Positions 37,451 to 46,697 are shown, counted from the stretch's first letter. The stretch is 64,000 nucleotides of DNA from Paramesorhizobium salinisoli (GCF_003335045.1 NZ_QOZG01000005.1:372001-436000); one strand, 5' to 3'. Notes: generated by a model not told the origin, from the sequence alone. Numbers and translations are program-made.

Positions 37451-38443
37451 ATGCGTTTCATTTCTGTTGTTGCCTCGGCGGTTTTCTTCCTGCTTCCCCT
37501 TCAATCAGCTTCCGCCACGCCATTGAGCGGCGGCAAGGCGCGGCCGCAATATGTGCTGATCTCCTTCGATGGCGCCCACGCCGATGATTTGTGGCAGCGC
37601 AGCCGCGCGCTCGGGCAAAAGACCAATGCGCGCTTCACCTATTTCCTGTCATGCGTCTTCCTGATCCAGCGTTCCGAGCGCGACGGCTACAAGCCACCGC
37701 GCATGGCAGCCGGACGCTCCAATGTCGGCTTCGCCTTCAACAAGGAGGAAATTGCCGAGCGACTGGGGAACATCTGGAGCGCTCACCTCGAAGGCCATGA
37801 GATCGCCAGCCATGGCTGCGGCCATTTCGACGGCAAGGACTGGACCACCGCAGACTGGGATCACGAGTTGAAGGAATTCCGCCGGATCGTCGCCGATGGC
37901 TATGCGGCGAATGGCATCCCGGGCGAGCCGCAGGGCTGGCGCGAATTGGCCGAGCACGGCATCACAGGCTTCCGCGCGCCTTATCTGGCGACGGGAAAGC
38001 CGGTCGAAAAGGCGCTGCAGGCCAACAGTTTCCATTATCAGGCAAGCGGCATCACGCGCGGTCCGGAATTGCCGTTGCGCACGGGCGATCTTGCGAGCTT
38101 CGGCCTGCCGCTTATTCCTGAAGGACCATCGCAACGCCCCGTCATCGCGATGGACTACAATCTCTATATCCGCCATTCGGCCGGCTTCGAAAAGCCGTCG
38201 CAATCACAGGCGTTCGAGGAGCGCACCTACAAGGCGTTCAAGGCGGCCTTCGACAAGCAATATGCGGGCGAGCGCATCCCGCTACAGCTCGGCTTCCATT
38301 TCGTGCCGATGAATGCCGGCGCCTATTGGCGGGCGCTGGAGCGTTTCGCCGGCGATGTCTGCACGAAGCCGGATGTCCAGTGCATCACCTATAGCGATTA
38401 TCTCAAGAAAACCGCGCCAACGGAGCGGCACGCCGAGCACTGA
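37451..38443 (+). CDS. exported polysaccharide deacetylase-family protein
   Basis: 330 residues. A signal peptide (RFISVVASAVFFLLPLQSASA, cleaved about residue 23) precedes a NodB-like fold: ISFDGAHADDLW (first Asp motif, about 37-48), HEIASHGCGHFDG (His motif, about 116-128) and GFRAPYL (Arg motif). It would deacetylate a cell-wall or capsular polysaccharide in the periplasm. The ATG at 37451 gives the signal peptide; earlier in-frame starts do not. It converges on bacA. Confidence 0.85.
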   Translation: MRFISVVASAVFFLLPLQSASATPLSGGKARPQYVLISFDGAHADDLWQRSRALGQKTNARFTYFLSCVFLIQRSERDGYKPPRMAAGRSNVGFAFNKEEIAERLGNIWSAHLEGHEIASHGCGHFDGKDWTTADWDHELKEFRRIVADGYAANGIPGEPQGWRELAEHGITGFRAPYLATGKPVEKALQANSFHYQASGITRGPELPLRTGDLASFGLPLIPEGPSQRPVIAMDYNLYIRHSAGFEKPSQSQAFEERTYKAFKAAFDKQYAGERIPLQLGFHFVPMNAGAYWRALERFAGDVCTKPDVQCITYSDYLKKTAPTERHAEH

Positions 38444-38466
38444 AGCTCTCGGCGCGCCTGATCCCA

Positions 38467-39720
38467 TCAGGCTTCGGCGCCCTGCGTTGCGAGATATTCC
38501 TTGTCGATTTCCGGCAGCGGCTCGTCGTGGATCGCGGCCTCGAACGCGCGCAGGCGCTTGTAGATGGAGAGAAGCTCCACGATCGTCGACCATGACTTCA
38601 CGAGATATTGGAACGAACCCCCGACCTGGCCGAACACATTGGTAATCTGGTTCATCAGCCCCAATGTCAGCTTCCCCGCCACAAGCGAGGGTATGAGGAT
38701 CAATGTCGGGAAGATATTGTCCGCCTGCAGGTAGAATATCCGGGCAACGTTGAAATAGGTGTAGTGGAAATAGAGGCGAAAATAATTGCGCCGTACATTG
38801 CGGAACAATTCCGCGACCGTGATGGGCTCCGCCCGCTCGGGATTGTCTTCGCCATAGACCAATTCCTTGCGGTACGCTGCCTCGACCCGCTGGTTCTTGA
38901 ATTCGAGTCCCGGCAGCTTGATCCCAACCAACGCCAATAGAGCCGTTCCAAATGCGGCCCAGAAAATCGCGGCGAAGACCAACGCATGCGGCACTGCGCC
39001 GATGATGGGAAGATCCGTCACCTGAGCCGAAAATGCGAACAGGACGGGCAGGAAGGCAATCAGGGTCATGACGGAGCTGATCAGATTGACGCCGAGACCT
39101 TCCACCGTCGTGGAAAACCGCATCGTATCTTCCTGGACACGCTGCGAAGCGCCTTCGATATGCCGCAGCTTGCTCCAATGGGTCATGTAATATTGGTTCA
39201 TGGCCGTGCGCCAGCGGAAGATATAATGGCTGGTGAAAAACAGGCTGAGAACGCCCACTGCCACGCCCACGAAGGCGATGCCGGCAAACCCTAGCAATCC
39301 CAAATATAGTTGTGCAGCCGTCACGGGCGCTGTTCTTGCCAGCGTCGCCTGGATGAGATCGTAGAACGGCCCATACCATGCATTGACTGCTACGCTGACC
39401 TGCACCTGGAAATAGGTGACGAACAGGATCAGCGCCGAACCCAGGATCGACCAACGCTGCCATGGGTGGGGGGAATAGATGGACCAGAACCCGTAGAAAG
39501 CCCCGACCACCACCGCAAAGTAGATGTAAAACCACAGGAAGGGCGCAGACCAGAAGATCGACACGCCGATAATCGGCGCAGCATCCGGCGCCGCCGGCGG
39601 CAGGCTGAAGAATGCGCCCAGATGTTCGCCGCCGAAAAACCAGGCGAAGACGGCAATAAGACTCCAGACGACAGCCGAAATGAAAAAGATTTTCGGTTTG
39701 GGAAAGAAGGAAACGAACAC
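38467..39720 (-). CDS. bacA: SbmA/BacA peptide and very-long-chain lipid transport protein
   Basis: 417-residue inner-membrane protein with seven or more hydrophobic segments. [25 protein letters not shown] (two adjoining parts, about 100-124) and [28 protein letters not shown] (likewise) are hallmarks of SbmA/BacA. BacA imports proline-rich and NCR-type peptides and affects VLCFA-modified lipid A. It is required for chronic infection in Brucella and bacteroid life in Sinorhizobium. A complete ATP-binding domain is absent, as expected for SbmA/BacA rather than BclA. Confidence 0.92.
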   Translation of the reverse strand: MFVSFFPKPKIFFISAVVWSLIAVFAWFFGGEHLGAFFSLPPAAPDAAPIIGVSIFWSAPFLWFYIYFAVVVGAFYGFWSIYSPHPWQRWSILGSALILFVTYFQVQVSVAVNAWYGPFYDLIQATLARTAPVTAAQLYLGLLGFAGIAFVGVAVGVLSLFFTSHYIFRWRTAMNQYYMTHWSKLRHIEGASQRVQEDTMRFSTTVEGLGVNLISSVMTLIAFLPVLFAFSAQVTDLPIIGAVPHALVFAAIFWAAFGTALLALVGIKLPGLEFKNQRVEAAYRKELVYGEDNPERAEPITVAELFRNVRRNYFRLYFHYTYFNVARIFYLQADNIFPTLILIPSLVAGKLTLGLMNQITNVFGQVGGSFQYLVKSWSTIVELLSIYKRLRAFEAAIHDEPLPEIDKEYLATQGAEA

Positions 39721-40208
39721 GGTTGCATATCCCTGATGGCTTTGGTCCCACTTGATTGCGGGCCGCTTCGCGCCAGCAATATGGAAAATACAGCCAATGG
39801 GAAATTAAATTACCGTAATGAAATTAAATTACCGGATCTCATGCAAGAGCCCCGCAGGTTCCACAGGAACCGTGAGCCCGATGCAAGAAATTGTTTTTGC
39901 AGGGTTTTGCAATGGTGGCATCCATATTCCACTTAAATGGCTGCGGCATCGTTGAGGAGTAGATTCCTGCGACAAGCACAGGGATGACGGAAACGTGCGT
40001 GATTTAATCATCAAAAGCCGGTCTGCGCGCGGACGATTGGCTGGCCCACCACCCATCCCCCTCAGAACAGCTTTCGCAGGGAAATCGTCTCCAATGCAGT
40101 CATTCCTGTGCTTGTCACAGGAATCCATTCCTCAGCCTTTCCGCTGCATAAACGGTTCAGAACAATCCAAAACCCAGCGACCCTCAGAATTTCATCCATG
40201 AAATTGCT
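39721..40208. repeat. 488-bp intergenic region with an inverted-repeat element
   Basis: The arms 39962-39988 and 40099-40125 are 27-base inverted repeats with two mismatches (each around CTGTGACAAGCACAGG), so each arm is itself palindromic. Near the bacA start there is a direct repeat of AAATTAAATTACCG (about 39800-39838), possibly a regulator site for bacA. No gene is supported in the region; the rest shows nothing recognisable. Confidence 0.65.
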
Positions 40209-40769
40209 TCAGATTCCCGCTTTCAAGCCGGCGCCCAACGCCGCGTTGCGCGCCTCGTGATCGAGCAGCCAACGCTTGCGCTCGATGCCGCCCGCATAGC
40301 CGGTGAGGCTACCGTTCGCACCGACAAGACGATGGCAGGGCACGATGATGCTGAACGGATTTGCGCCATTGGCATGACCGACGGCGCGGGCGGATTGCGG
40401 ACATCCGAGCTCGCGGGCCAACGCCGAATAGCTCATCGAATGGCCCGGTGCGATTGCACGCAGAGCCGTCCAGATGCGATTCTGAAAGGTGCTTCCGTTG
40501 GTTCTCAGGGGTATATGCCGGATCGCATCGAGCGCTCCGGCGAAATAGGCATTGAGCGCCGAGGTGATCGCGACAGGGACATTGCCGCCGAGGAGAGTGT
40601 AGCGCGATTGACCGATGCGGCGGTCAAGCAGACGCAGCATCCGCGATTCGTAGTCGGCGAAATCGGCCGCACGCAGAAATCCTTCGTCATCAGCGACGAG
40701 CATGAGAGGACCGAGCGGCGTTTCCACCGTCTTGATGGCGAGGCTGACGATCACGGCGTTATCTCGCAT
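40209..40769 (-). CDS. ogt: methylated-DNA--[protein]-cysteine S-methyltransferase
   Basis: Suicidal repair protein that removes O6-alkyl groups from guanine. 186 residues; acceptor Cys145 is in IIVPCHRLVG, with the HTH-like segment NRIWTALRAIAPGHSMSYSALA before it. There is no Ada N-terminal regulatory domain, so it is Ogt-type. Its start overlaps the end of the upstream 2OG-Fe(II) dioxygenase gene by 11 bp, so both are co-translated. Confidence 0.92.
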   Translation of the reverse strand: MRDNAVIVSLAIKTVETPLGPLMLVADDEGFLRAADFADYESRMLRLLDRRIGQSRYTLLGGNVPVAITSALNAYFAGALDAIRHIPLRTNGSTFQNRIWTALRAIAPGHSMSYSALARELGCPQSARAVGHANGANPFSIIVPCHRLVGANGSLTGYAGGIERKRWLLDHEARNAALGAGLKAGI

Positions 40770-41502
40770 CGTGGAAAATGATGCCGACTGTGTGACGCTT
40801 GCCGGAGCGGACACGGCTGACGCCGTGGCGCAGATTGACCCGGTAATTGCCCTTGCTGCCCTGAACCGGCCGGTTATGCACGGCAAAGGCCACGGCGTCG
40901 CCCTGGCGCAGCGGCACCACCTCGGCGCGGCTCTGCATGCGCGGGCGCTGTTCCGTCAGCACGAATTCCCCGCCGGTGAAATCCTCGCCCGGCTCAGAAA
41001 GCAGGATCGCCACCTGCAGCGGAAACGCGAGATCGCCATAGAGGTCCTGATGCAGGCAGTTGAAATCCCCCGGCACATATTGCAGCAGCAGCGGCGTCGG
41101 GCGAACCTGCCCCGCATCGTGACAGGCCTTGATGAAGTCGGCGTGGCTGTCGGGATATTGGGTGTCGATGCCCATTCGCTTGTTCCATTGATTGGCGACA
41201 GGAGCCAGGCGCGGATAGAGCGCGGTGCGAAGGCCACCGAGCAGGTCGGGCAGCGGATATCTGAAGTAGCGATATTCGCCCCTGCCGAAACCATGCCGCG
41301 CCATGTGTATATGGCTGCGGAAGTGTTCCTCTCGGGGATAGAGCGCTGCGAGATCCCGGCACTCCTCCTGGGTCAGGAGCTTTTCCAGAACGGCGCAGCC
41401 ATAATCGTCGAGGTCTGATGCGAGCGCCGTCCAGTCATATTTGCCCACCCGTTCTTCCGCGGCAGGGATGGCTGGTCGGGATTCGGCAATGGCTGAATTC
41501 AT
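40759..41502 (-). CDS. 2OG-Fe(II) oxygenase family protein
   Basis: 247 residues with a double-stranded beta-helix dioxygenase core. The metal triad is HQD (His151, Asp153) and distal His226 (NLRHGVSR), with Arg236 a plausible 2-oxoglutarate ligand. GDFNCLHQDLYGDLAFPLQV is typical of an uncharacterised prolyl-hydroxylase-like family (COG3826 type). Co-translation with ogt suggests a part in alkylation damage repair, as AlkB does, but it is not an AlkB sequence. Confidence 0.82.
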   Translation of the reverse strand: MNSAIAESRPAIPAAEERVGKYDWTALASDLDDYGCAVLEKLLTQEECRDLAALYPREEHFRSHIHMARHGFGRGEYRYFRYPLPDLLGGLRTALYPRLAPVANQWNKRMGIDTQYPDSHADFIKACHDAGQVRPTPLLLQYVPGDFNCLHQDLYGDLAFPLQVAILLSEPGEDFTGGEFVLTEQRPRMQSRAEVVPLRQGDAVAFAVHNRPVQGSKGNYRVNLRHGVSRVRSGKRHTVGIIFHDAR

Positions 41503-41856
41503 GGGTCTGGTCCTCGGTTGCTTTCCCGCCCCTGCTATCGCATCGGCTGGCGGCAGGCACTCCGGCGCTTGCTTTCAAATCCGCTTTTCCGCTGGACGAT
41601 AGGCCTGCATCAGCTGCTGTGCAACGCCACCCTAAAACACACCATCCACCCCTCCCGAGACCGCTCCATATGCCATGCAAAACCCGCTATCGGAAGCGAG
41701 TTCAGGTCTGTGGACGATCACTGGCAAGGCATATTTCAGCCCAAAGCCCTTGCTCTCGTCAAACTTGCTTCAGCCAAAATTTGGATGCGCTTTACCAGTC
41801 GATGAGCTAGAAAGGCCCTCGAATGCTCGGAGAGGCGTTCAGGCAGGAGCCCGACC
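41503..41856. other. 354-bp intergenic region, no gene supported
   Basis: No convincing gene or RNA was found. The right half contains copy 1 (41751-41799) of a 49-base repeat that recurs beyond the EthD-like gene. The remainder reads like non-coding sequence in all frames. Confidence 0.5.
41751..41799 (+). repeat. direct repeat flanking EthD-like gene, copy 1
   Basis: A 49-base segment beginning TGCTCTCGTCAAACTTGCTT that matches 42311-42358 at about 80% identity in the same orientation. The two copies bracket the EthD-family gene. No terminal inverted repeat or transposase accompanies them. Confidence 0.7.
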
Positions 41857-42171
41857 ATGATCAAGATGAGCGTCTATTATCCGGCCGATGGCGGCTCGAA
41901 ATTCGATCACGACTACTACCGCACCCGCCACATGCCACTCATCCAGGAACGGCTCGGCGATGCCTGCCTGCGCTACGAAATCGATAAGGGCCTTGTGGGT
42001 CGCGAACCTGGAACCGCGCCGAAGTTCGTCGCGGCGTGCCACGTCTACTCGCCGAGCCTGGCGATATTCCAGGAGGCGTTGGGTCCTCACCGCGCGGAGA
42101 TCGCCGCGGACGTCGCCAACTATACGGACATCGCCCCCATCGTGCAGATCAGCGAAATCGTTGAAGGGTAA
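41857..42171 (+). CDS. EthD-family protein
   Basis: 104 residues, a single alpha-beta barrel domain: MIKMSVYYPADGGSKFDHDYY with RTRHMPLI shortly after, and PHRAEIAADVANYTDIAPI at the end. EthD was found as an accessory of ether-degrading P450 systems; most members are uncharacterised. It is a single gene bracketed by a direct repeat (41751-41799 and 42311-42358), which hints at past mobility or duplication. Confidence 0.85.
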   Translation: MIKMSVYYPADGGSKFDHDYYRTRHMPLIQERLGDACLRYEIDKGLVGREPGTAPKFVAACHVYSPSLAIFQEALGPHRAEIAADVANYTDIAPIVQISEIVEG

Positions 42172-42310
42172 GAGGCTTCGGCGCGTCAGGCGTAGCTGCT
42201 AAACTTTTTAGATCGGCGTAGTGCTGGCTCACCTGATCCATGATGACGTAGCGGTGCCGAACCGGTTGGCGATCGGGAACAGGTGTTAACGTCGAAGCAA
42301 AAACTACCAT

Positions 42311-42358
42311 GCTCTCGTCAAATTCGCTTCAGCCAATTTTGAATGCACTTTATTAGTA
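42311..42358 (+). repeat. direct repeat flanking EthD-like gene, copy 2
   Basis: Begins TGCTCTCGTCAAATTCGCTT and matches copy 1 (41751-41799) with substitutions and a one-base length difference. The 266-bp gap 42172-42437 holds nothing else I can name. Confidence 0.7.
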
Positions 42359-42437
42359 GGGACCTAAAGCGGTTGTTGCTTTGACACTTCGCGAGCGGGG
42401 CCGTTCCGCCGGGAGCGCGGAATATGGTGTCCTGTTG

Positions 42438-42848
42438 TCAATCCGGGCGGATGAACCCCTCGCCTCTTACCCTGACGGTTGGAGCATCGTCGAGTTCAGG
42501 TTCGGACTGGCTGGAAGAAATCGGCGGCCCCTCCGGTTGCTCGGCCGGTTGCTCCGCCGGCTGATCCGGCGTTGAAGCGCGATCGCCCGGGTCGGGTACA
42601 TTCGGCCGCAATTCGTTGGTCCAGGGCTGAGCTTCTCCAGTCGCATCAATAATTTCCCGCATCAGCGCTTTCGCCCTGTTCACGAGCATATCAGTCCTTT
42701 CGGCCGGATTCTCGGCGGCTGGTCGATCCGATCCGAATGGCTCTCGCAGCGTAACTGTCACATACCCTCGCCCCTCGGCATGGAATTCCACGGTGCGAGT
42801 ATCCGGGCCATTCGTCGAAGGAAGTATGCGTGTCTCGAAATTTCTCAT
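42438..42848 (-). CDS. hypothetical protein with acidic Pro/Gln-rich tail
   Basis: 136 residues from MRNFETRILPST. The N-terminal ~75 residues look globular (TRTVEFHAEGRGYVTVTLRE). The rest is disordered, with a short PAEQ repeat. There is no signal peptide. Downstream of, and on the same strand as, the YciE-type ferritin-like gene (74 bp gap), so possibly a general-stress operon. Family not recognised. Confidence 0.55.
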   Translation of the reverse strand: MRNFETRILPSTNGPDTRTVEFHAEGRGYVTVTLREPFGSDRPAAENPAERTDMLVNRAKALMREIIDATGEAQPWTNELRPNVPDPGDRASTPDQPAEQPAEQPEGPPISSSQSEPELDDAPTVRVRGEGFIRPD

Positions 42849-42922
42849 CTCCACCTCCCTGACGCCCGTCACCGGACAAGGTGTCTGCCAGGTCCGGTTT
42901 TTCGGACCCGGCAGAAGAACCG

Positions 42923-43420
42923 TTACGCTGCGCGTTTGGCGTGCTGGTTGGCGTCCGCGTCGGCGAGCTTTGTCAGGCTCTCGTCCGTAGCCATTTCCTC
43001 GCTGAGCGTCTGATCGAGGATCTTGACCGCGTCCTTCATGCCAAGGAGCTCCGCCCAGCGTTTCAATGTGCCGTAACGGGCGATCTCATAGTGCTCGACC
43101 GCCTGCGCCGAAGCGATCAGGCCGGCATCGAGGGCTGGCTGGCCCTTGAATTCCTCCATGACCTCTTCGCCCTCGGAAATAATGCCGTCAATGGCTTCGC
43201 AAGTCTTTCCGCTGGCGCGCTTGCCAAGGATTTCAAACACCTGCTGGAGACGCGCGATATGCTCTTCCGACTCCTCGCGGTGCTTTTCGAACGCCGCCTT
43301 TAGTTTCTCCGATGAAGCGCCGCGCGCCATCTTCGGCAGCGCCTTCACGATCTTCTTCTCTGCGTAGTAGATGTCCTTCAACGTTTCATAGAACAGTTTG
43401 TCGAGTGTTTTCTCAGCCAT
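42923..43420 (-). CDS. YciE/YciF ferritin-like domain protein (DUF892)
   Basis: 165-residue four-helix bundle of the DUF892 family: LFYETLKDIYYAEKKIVKALP (start of helix 1, two parts), EESEEHIARLQQVFE and QAVEHYEIARYG carry the Glu/His residues of a potential di-iron site. Members are general-stress induced (YciE/F of E. coli); function is uncertain. ATG at 43420 with GGAG upstream. Confidence 0.9.
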   Translation of the reverse strand: MAEKTLDKLFYETLKDIYYAEKKIVKALPKMARGASSEKLKAAFEKHREESEEHIARLQQVFEILGKRASGKTCEAIDGIISEGEEVMEEFKGQPALDAGLIASAQAVEHYEIARYGTLKRWAELLGMKDAVKILDQTLSEEMATDESLTKLADADANQHAKRAA

Positions 43421-43527
43421 TGTGCATTCTCCTTGGACCGGAACGTGGAATAAGCGCCTGATCTAACGCCTCGCCCGGCAAAGCGTTCCTTGACGAAAGA
43501 AAGAAACGCCGGGGGAATGCGCTCGAT

Positions 43528-44571
43528 CTAGATGGGGCGCGGATGGGTCCGGTGGATTGCCCCGATATCGGCCAGCAGCTCCGGCGAAAGCGCGATCTCG
43601 GCGGCGCCAATATCCGCCTTCAACTGCTCGATGGAGGTTGCGCCGATGATCACCGAGGTCAGGAACGGCCGCGTCAGGCTGAAGGCGATGCCCAGTTCGG
43701 CCGGCGTGATCCCGTGCCTGCGGGCGAGATCGACATAAGCTCTCACCACAGGCTCGGAATGCTTATTCCTGCGCCAGAAGCCTTCGCCCATGACATCGCC
43801 GCGCGAGCCCTTCGGGATTTCGCCCGAGAGATATTTGCCGGTCAGCAATCCCGCCGCCAATGTGGAATAGGCGAGAAGCCCGACCTGCTCATGATGACCC
43901 ACTTCCGCCATGTCGTGATCGAAATGGCGTTGCAGCAGGCCATATTCATTCTGGATCGAGGCGACGCGCGGCAGGCCCTTTGCCTCGGCCAGGCGCAGCC
44001 ACTGCATCGTGCCCCATGCGGTCTCGTTGGAAAGGCCGATATGACGGATCTTGCCTTCCTTCACCAGCACGTCGAGACTTTCGAGCACCTCCTCGATATG
44101 GGCAAGGACTTCCGTCCTGTCGGTAGCCGTGGGATCATAGGTCCATGAGCCGCCGAAATGGTAATGCGGGCGGGCGGGCCAGTGGATCTGGTAGAGATCG
44201 ATATAGTCCGTCTGGAGGCGCTTCAGGCTGCCCTCGACGGCGACGCGCACTGTTTCTCGGCTCGGCGCGCTGCCGTCGCGGATCCATGGCTGCCTGCCGC
44301 CGCCGGCAATCTTGGTGGCCAGCACAAGCTTGTCGCGCTTGCCTGATTTCTGCAGCCAGTTGCCGATATAGGTCTCGGTCTTGCCGTAGCTCTCCGCGCT
44401 GATCGGCACGGCATAGGCTTCTGCCGTATCGATGAAATTGACGCCGGCGTCGGTGGCGTAATCGAGCTGCGCAAGCGCTTCGGCTTCGGTGTTCTGCACG
44501 CCCCAGGTCATGGTTCCCAGGCAGATTTCGGTGACATTGATGCCGGTGCGGCCAAGAGGTTTCAGTTTCAC
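43528..44571 (-). CDS. aldo/keto reductase (Tas-like)
   Basis: NADPH-dependent TIM-barrel reductase of 347 residues, the length of E. coli Tas (346). The catalytic Asp and Tyr are in NFIDTAEAYAVP and Lys in VLATKIAGGG. WPARPHYHFGG and IRHIGLSNETAWG are Tas-type. The start is GTG at 44571 (VKLKPLGRTGINVTE, the family N-terminus). An upstream ATG at 44625 is possible, but longer readings run into the LysE-type gene. Confidence 0.85.
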   Translation of the reverse strand: MKLKPLGRTGINVTEICLGTMTWGVQNTEAEALAQLDYATDAGVNFIDTAEAYAVPISAESYGKTETYIGNWLQKSGKRDKLVLATKIAGGGRQPWIRDGSAPSRETVRVAVEGSLKRLQTDYIDLYQIHWPARPHYHFGGSWTYDPTATDRTEVLAHIEEVLESLDVLVKEGKIRHIGLSNETAWGTMQWLRLAEAKGLPRVASIQNEYGLLQRHFDHDMAEVGHHEQVGLLAYSTLAAGLLTGKYLSGEIPKGSRGDVMGEGFWRRNKHSEPVVRAYVDLARRHGITPAELGIAFSLTRPFLTSVIIGATSIEQLKADIGAAEIALSPELLADIGAIHRTHPRPI

Positions 44572-44680
44572 TGATGAGATCCAGTCTTGTATTTCAAAGG
44601 GATATCGGAAGCGGAATGCTTCCATGAAGGGAGATGCGACGGCGCGCACTTTAGAGGGAGGTGCGATCAGATGGAACCGC

Positions 44681-45292
44681 TTACCGATCCGCAAACGCCA
44701 GTTTTGCACCAAGCGCCACGAAGGCGGCTGCGAAGGTGCGGCGCATCCAGGCGAGCACGCGCGGACGCGAAATGACGTGATTGCGTACCAGCGCCGCGAA
44801 GACGCCGTAGACAACGAAAACAGCGAATGTGAGCGCCATGAAGACGATGCTGAGTTCGAACATCTGTGACAGCGGATGCAGTTCATCGGCCCGAACGAAT
44901 TGCGGCAGGAAGGCGAAGAAAAAGATGGAGAGCTTGGGATTGAGCACATTGACGAGAATGGCGTCGACGATCACCTTCGCCGAGGAGCGGGGCGCCATGT
45001 CCTTCTCGACCGTCAGGGTTCCATGCTCCTGGAGCGTCTTCCACGCCATATAGAGGAGATAGGCGACACCGAGATATTTCAGCACCTGGAACGCCACCGC
45101 GCTTGTGTGCAGCAGCGCCGCCAGGCCGGTGATCGCCGCGACCATATGGGGGATGATGCCGAGCGTGCATCCGAAAGCGGCGATCACGCTCGCCCGGGCA
45201 CCACGCGATAGACCGGCGGCGAGCGTATAGAGAACGCCGGTACCGGGCGACGCGACAATGATCAACGACGTCAGCAGAAACTCGATGCTCAT
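44681..45292 (-). CDS. LysE-family amino-acid exporter
   Basis: 203 residues with six hydrophobic segments; the N-terminal motif SPGTGVLYTLAAGLSRG and NPKLSIFFFAFLPQFV are diagnostic of LysE/RhtB translocators. Exports an amino acid, unspecified. It lies in line with the DadA-like and lysine-dehydrogenase-like genes on the same strand, so lysine or a derivative is a reasonable guess. Confidence 0.88.
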   Translation of the reverse strand: MSIEFLLTSLIIVASPGTGVLYTLAAGLSRGARASVIAAFGCTLGIIPHMVAAITGLAALLHTSAVAFQVLKYLGVAYLLYMAWKTLQEHGTLTVEKDMAPRSSAKVIVDAILVNVLNPKLSIFFFAFLPQFVRADELHPLSQMFELSIVFMALTFAVFVVYGVFAALVRNHVISRPRVLAWMRRTFAAAFVALGAKLAFADR

Positions 45293-45365
45293 GCGGCTCT
45301 CCCTTCACTGCGAGCGAGCTTATGCAAGCCGGGCTGAACCCGCAAGGCGGTCAGCGGCGCCCGCT

Positions 45366-46607
45366 TCAGCCAAAGCGCGCCGCCGTATAGGGCGCGGGAT
45401 CGACGAAAGGCTTTTCGCCGGTCATCAGCTCTGCGAGCAGCCGGCCCGAGACGGGACCAAGGGTAAGCCCATGATGGGCGTGGCCGAAATTGAACCAGAG
45501 ACCGGAATGCCGGGGCGCTGCGCCGATGACCGGGCGCATGTCCGGCAGGCAGGGGCGCAGGCCCAGCCAGGGCTTCTTGTCGAGCCGCGCGCCGAGCGGC
45601 AGGATCTGCCGCGCAAAACGCTCGGCCTTGTCGAGCTGGATGGTGTTGGCGGGTGCTGCCGGCGAAGCGAATTCGATACCCGTCGTCAGCCTGATGCCGC
45701 GCGTCATCGGCGAAAGCACATACCCCGCCTCCGCATCGACCAGCGAATGACCGAGATCGGCGCCCTCCTCCATTGTATAATGCATGTGGTGGCCGCGCTT
45801 GATGCCCAGGGGTATGCGATAGCCGAGCTTCCGGAAGATCAGCGACGATTGCGGCCCGAGCGCCACCACGACATTCTTCGCCGTGGCCGGACCGTCCGCC
45901 GTCTCAACTGTCCAGCCTTCCCCCTCCTGCCTCAGCGACGTTGCATCACCCTTGGCGAACTTGCCTTGCCTGGCTTCGAACAACCCGGCATAGGCCTTGA
46001 CCAGTCCGGCCGGGTCGGTGACCGTTTTCGGGTCGAGCCAGTGGATGCCGCCCTGCACGGCGTCGCCGAGACCGGGTTCCAGCGCGCGGAGTTTCGCCCT
46101 GTCCAGTACCTCGAAACGAAGGCCGTAGGACTCGATATCCGCCAATTCAGCGATGGCTTTGTCGAGCGCGGGTTGTGAGCGATAGGCTTCGATCCAGCCG
46201 CGCCCCCGGATCAGATCGGCGCAGCCGGCCTGCTGCACGAGAGCATCGTGTTCGGTGACGCTTGCCTCGACCAGCGGCAGCATGGCCTTCGCCGCAATCG
46301 CCAGGCGCTCAGGCGAGGATTCGCGCCAGTAACGAAAAAGCCAGGGCGCGATCTTCAGGAGATAAAGCGGGTCGTAACGCATGGCCGATGAGCGATTCAG
46401 GGCATATTTCGCCACTGCCGAGACCTGGCGCGGGAAGGAATAGGGAATGACACTCGAGCGCTCTATCAGGCCGGCATTGCCGAAGCTGGTGCCCTCGCCG
46501 GGTTCGGCTTTGTCAACGAGACAGACCGAGCGGCCCCGCGCCTGCAGATGCAAGGCGGTGGAAACGCCGATAATGCCGGCTCCCAGAACGATGATGTCGA
46601 AACTCAT
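45366..46607 (-). CDS. D-amino acid dehydrogenase-like FAD oxidoreductase (DadA family)
   Basis: 413-residue flavoprotein of the DAO fold: dinucleotide motif VLGAGIIGVSTALHLQARG (7-25), PWLFRYWRES in the first third, and GLRPCLPDMRPVIGAAPRHSGLWFNFGHAHHG (two parts) near the C-terminus. It would deaminate a D- or imino acid and pass electrons to the membrane chain. A minus-strand terminator (46634-46663) sits between it and the upstream lysine-dehydrogenase-like gene, so it may have its own promoter. Confidence 0.86.
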   Translation of the reverse strand: MSFDIIVLGAGIIGVSTALHLQARGRSVCLVDKAEPGEGTSFGNAGLIERSSVIPYSFPRQVSAVAKYALNRSSAMRYDPLYLLKIAPWLFRYWRESSPERLAIAAKAMLPLVEASVTEHDALVQQAGCADLIRGRGWIEAYRSQPALDKAIAELADIESYGLRFEVLDRAKLRALEPGLGDAVQGGIHWLDPKTVTDPAGLVKAYAGLFEARQGKFAKGDATSLRQEGEGWTVETADGPATAKNVVVALGPQSSLIFRKLGYRIPLGIKRGHHMHYTMEEGADLGHSLVDAEAGYVLSPMTRGIRLTTGIEFASPAAPANTIQLDKAERFARQILPLGARLDKKPWLGLRPCLPDMRPVIGAAPRHSGLWFNFGHAHHGLTLGPVSGRLLAELMTGEKPFVDPAPYTAARFG

Positions 46608-46633
46608 GAGAACCGTGCCCGAAGCCCAAAAAG

Positions 46634-46663
46634 AAACGCGCCGCAGGGGGATGCGGCGCGTTT
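46634..46663 (-). terminator. intrinsic terminator after lysine-dehydrogenase-like gene
   Basis: AAACGCGCCGCA (46634-46645) and TGCGGCGCGTTT (46652-46663) form a 12-bp perfect stem with a 6-base loop. On the minus strand it is followed by CTTTTTGGG. It lies 26 bp upstream of the DadA-like start. Confidence 0.8.
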
Positions 46664-46697
46664 GTTATAACCTGAATCGGCGCGGTTCCAACCGGGC

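Noticed and set aside
41751-42358. EthD gene with flanking repeats as a composite transposon
   Set aside because: No transposase, no inverted terminal repeats and only ~80% repeat identity. Kept as a direct-repeat observation only.
42172-42437. Possible remnant small coding frame on the minus strand before the EthD repeat copy 2
   Set aside because: The frame is broken close to its only start and no family is recognisable, so I do not call a pseudogene.
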